From JANSXG01 sp024743075 (GTDB lineage Bacteria; Planctomycetota; Phycisphaerae; Phycisphaerales; UBA1924), in assembly GCA_042140185.1 (NCBI GenBank), contig CP159477.1, positions 1,364,001-1,428,000 on the forward strand: DNA of 64,000 nt, in the 5' to 3' direction. This document shows, piece by piece, positions 63,972-64,000 of the stretch. Under the pieces are notes generated by a model that saw only the letters and a program-made list of their open reading frames with translations, did no database searches and was not told the DNA's origin. Numbering within the stretch: position 1 is the stretch's first letter; each line of letters begins with the position of its first letter. The position numbers and the translations under genes are program-made.

Positions 63972-64000
63972 ATGGATTCCTTTCGAGGATGATGAAACGG

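Overview
The window looks like a piece of a GC-rich Planctomycetota genome, probably Phycisphaerae. The evidence is a Minf_1886-family gene, ResB/CcsA (system II) cytochrome c maturation, several lipoproteins, and a phage whose packaging and structural genes resemble planctomycete prophages. The taxonomic call is inference from gene content.

Layout. (1) 1-9165, + strand: a copper/silver-type efflux operon, with the tail of a CusB-like adaptor, CusA-like RND pump, a secreted five-repeat cysteine-rich metal-binding protein, an APC permease, a CsoR-type repressor with its operator, and a CopA-type P1B ATPase. (2) about 9166-45060: a prophage or phage-derived island, nearly all on the - strand. 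Read right to left it has an integration module (small ORF, DUF2924, large serine recombinase, HTH), a two-gene cargo with a QueC-like PP-loop enzyme, a phage sigma-like factor, a recombination/replication block (RecE-like nuclease, Sak4-like ATPase, DUF669, RusA, SF2 helicase, primase/RepA-like ATPase), an iteron-like repeat cluster, a ParB-methyltransferase, terminase, portal, protease/capsid and tail genes, ending with a Hint-domain protein. Isolated + strand genes (GIY-YIG protein, transglutaminase-like protein plus XRE regulator, thioredoxin-like lipoprotein) interrupt the phage operons and look like cargo. (3) 45436-64000: host chromosome, with initiator tRNA-Met, a class II photolyase fused to a renalase-like FAD oxidoreductase followed by DUF2256, a response regulator, a C39-like peptidase, a HEPN-like protein, ffh, an AI-2E transporter, ccsA-resB, an amidohydrolase, an OmpA-type lipoprotein and an MlaE-type permease.

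Two points affect how the annotation should be read. First, at least 15 genes are split by a single-base shift; 14 of these look like a missing base and one like an extra base. The protein on both sides is otherwise intact, so residual sequencing or assembly error is more likely than 15 pseudogenes. I give such genes as one feature and state where the frame changes. Second, a short motif, CATAGGTnACCC, lies upstream of three separate - strand phage transcription units, with a related form ahead of the + strand early genes. It may be a phage-specific promoter or operator, possibly read by the phage's own sigma-like factor.

The most novel candidates are the QueC-like/Met-Gly two-gene cargo (39109-41731), the transglutaminase-like cargo inserted into the packaging cassette (22784-24648), the Hint-domain late protein (9170-10537) and the photolyase-oxidoreductase fusion (45634-48125).
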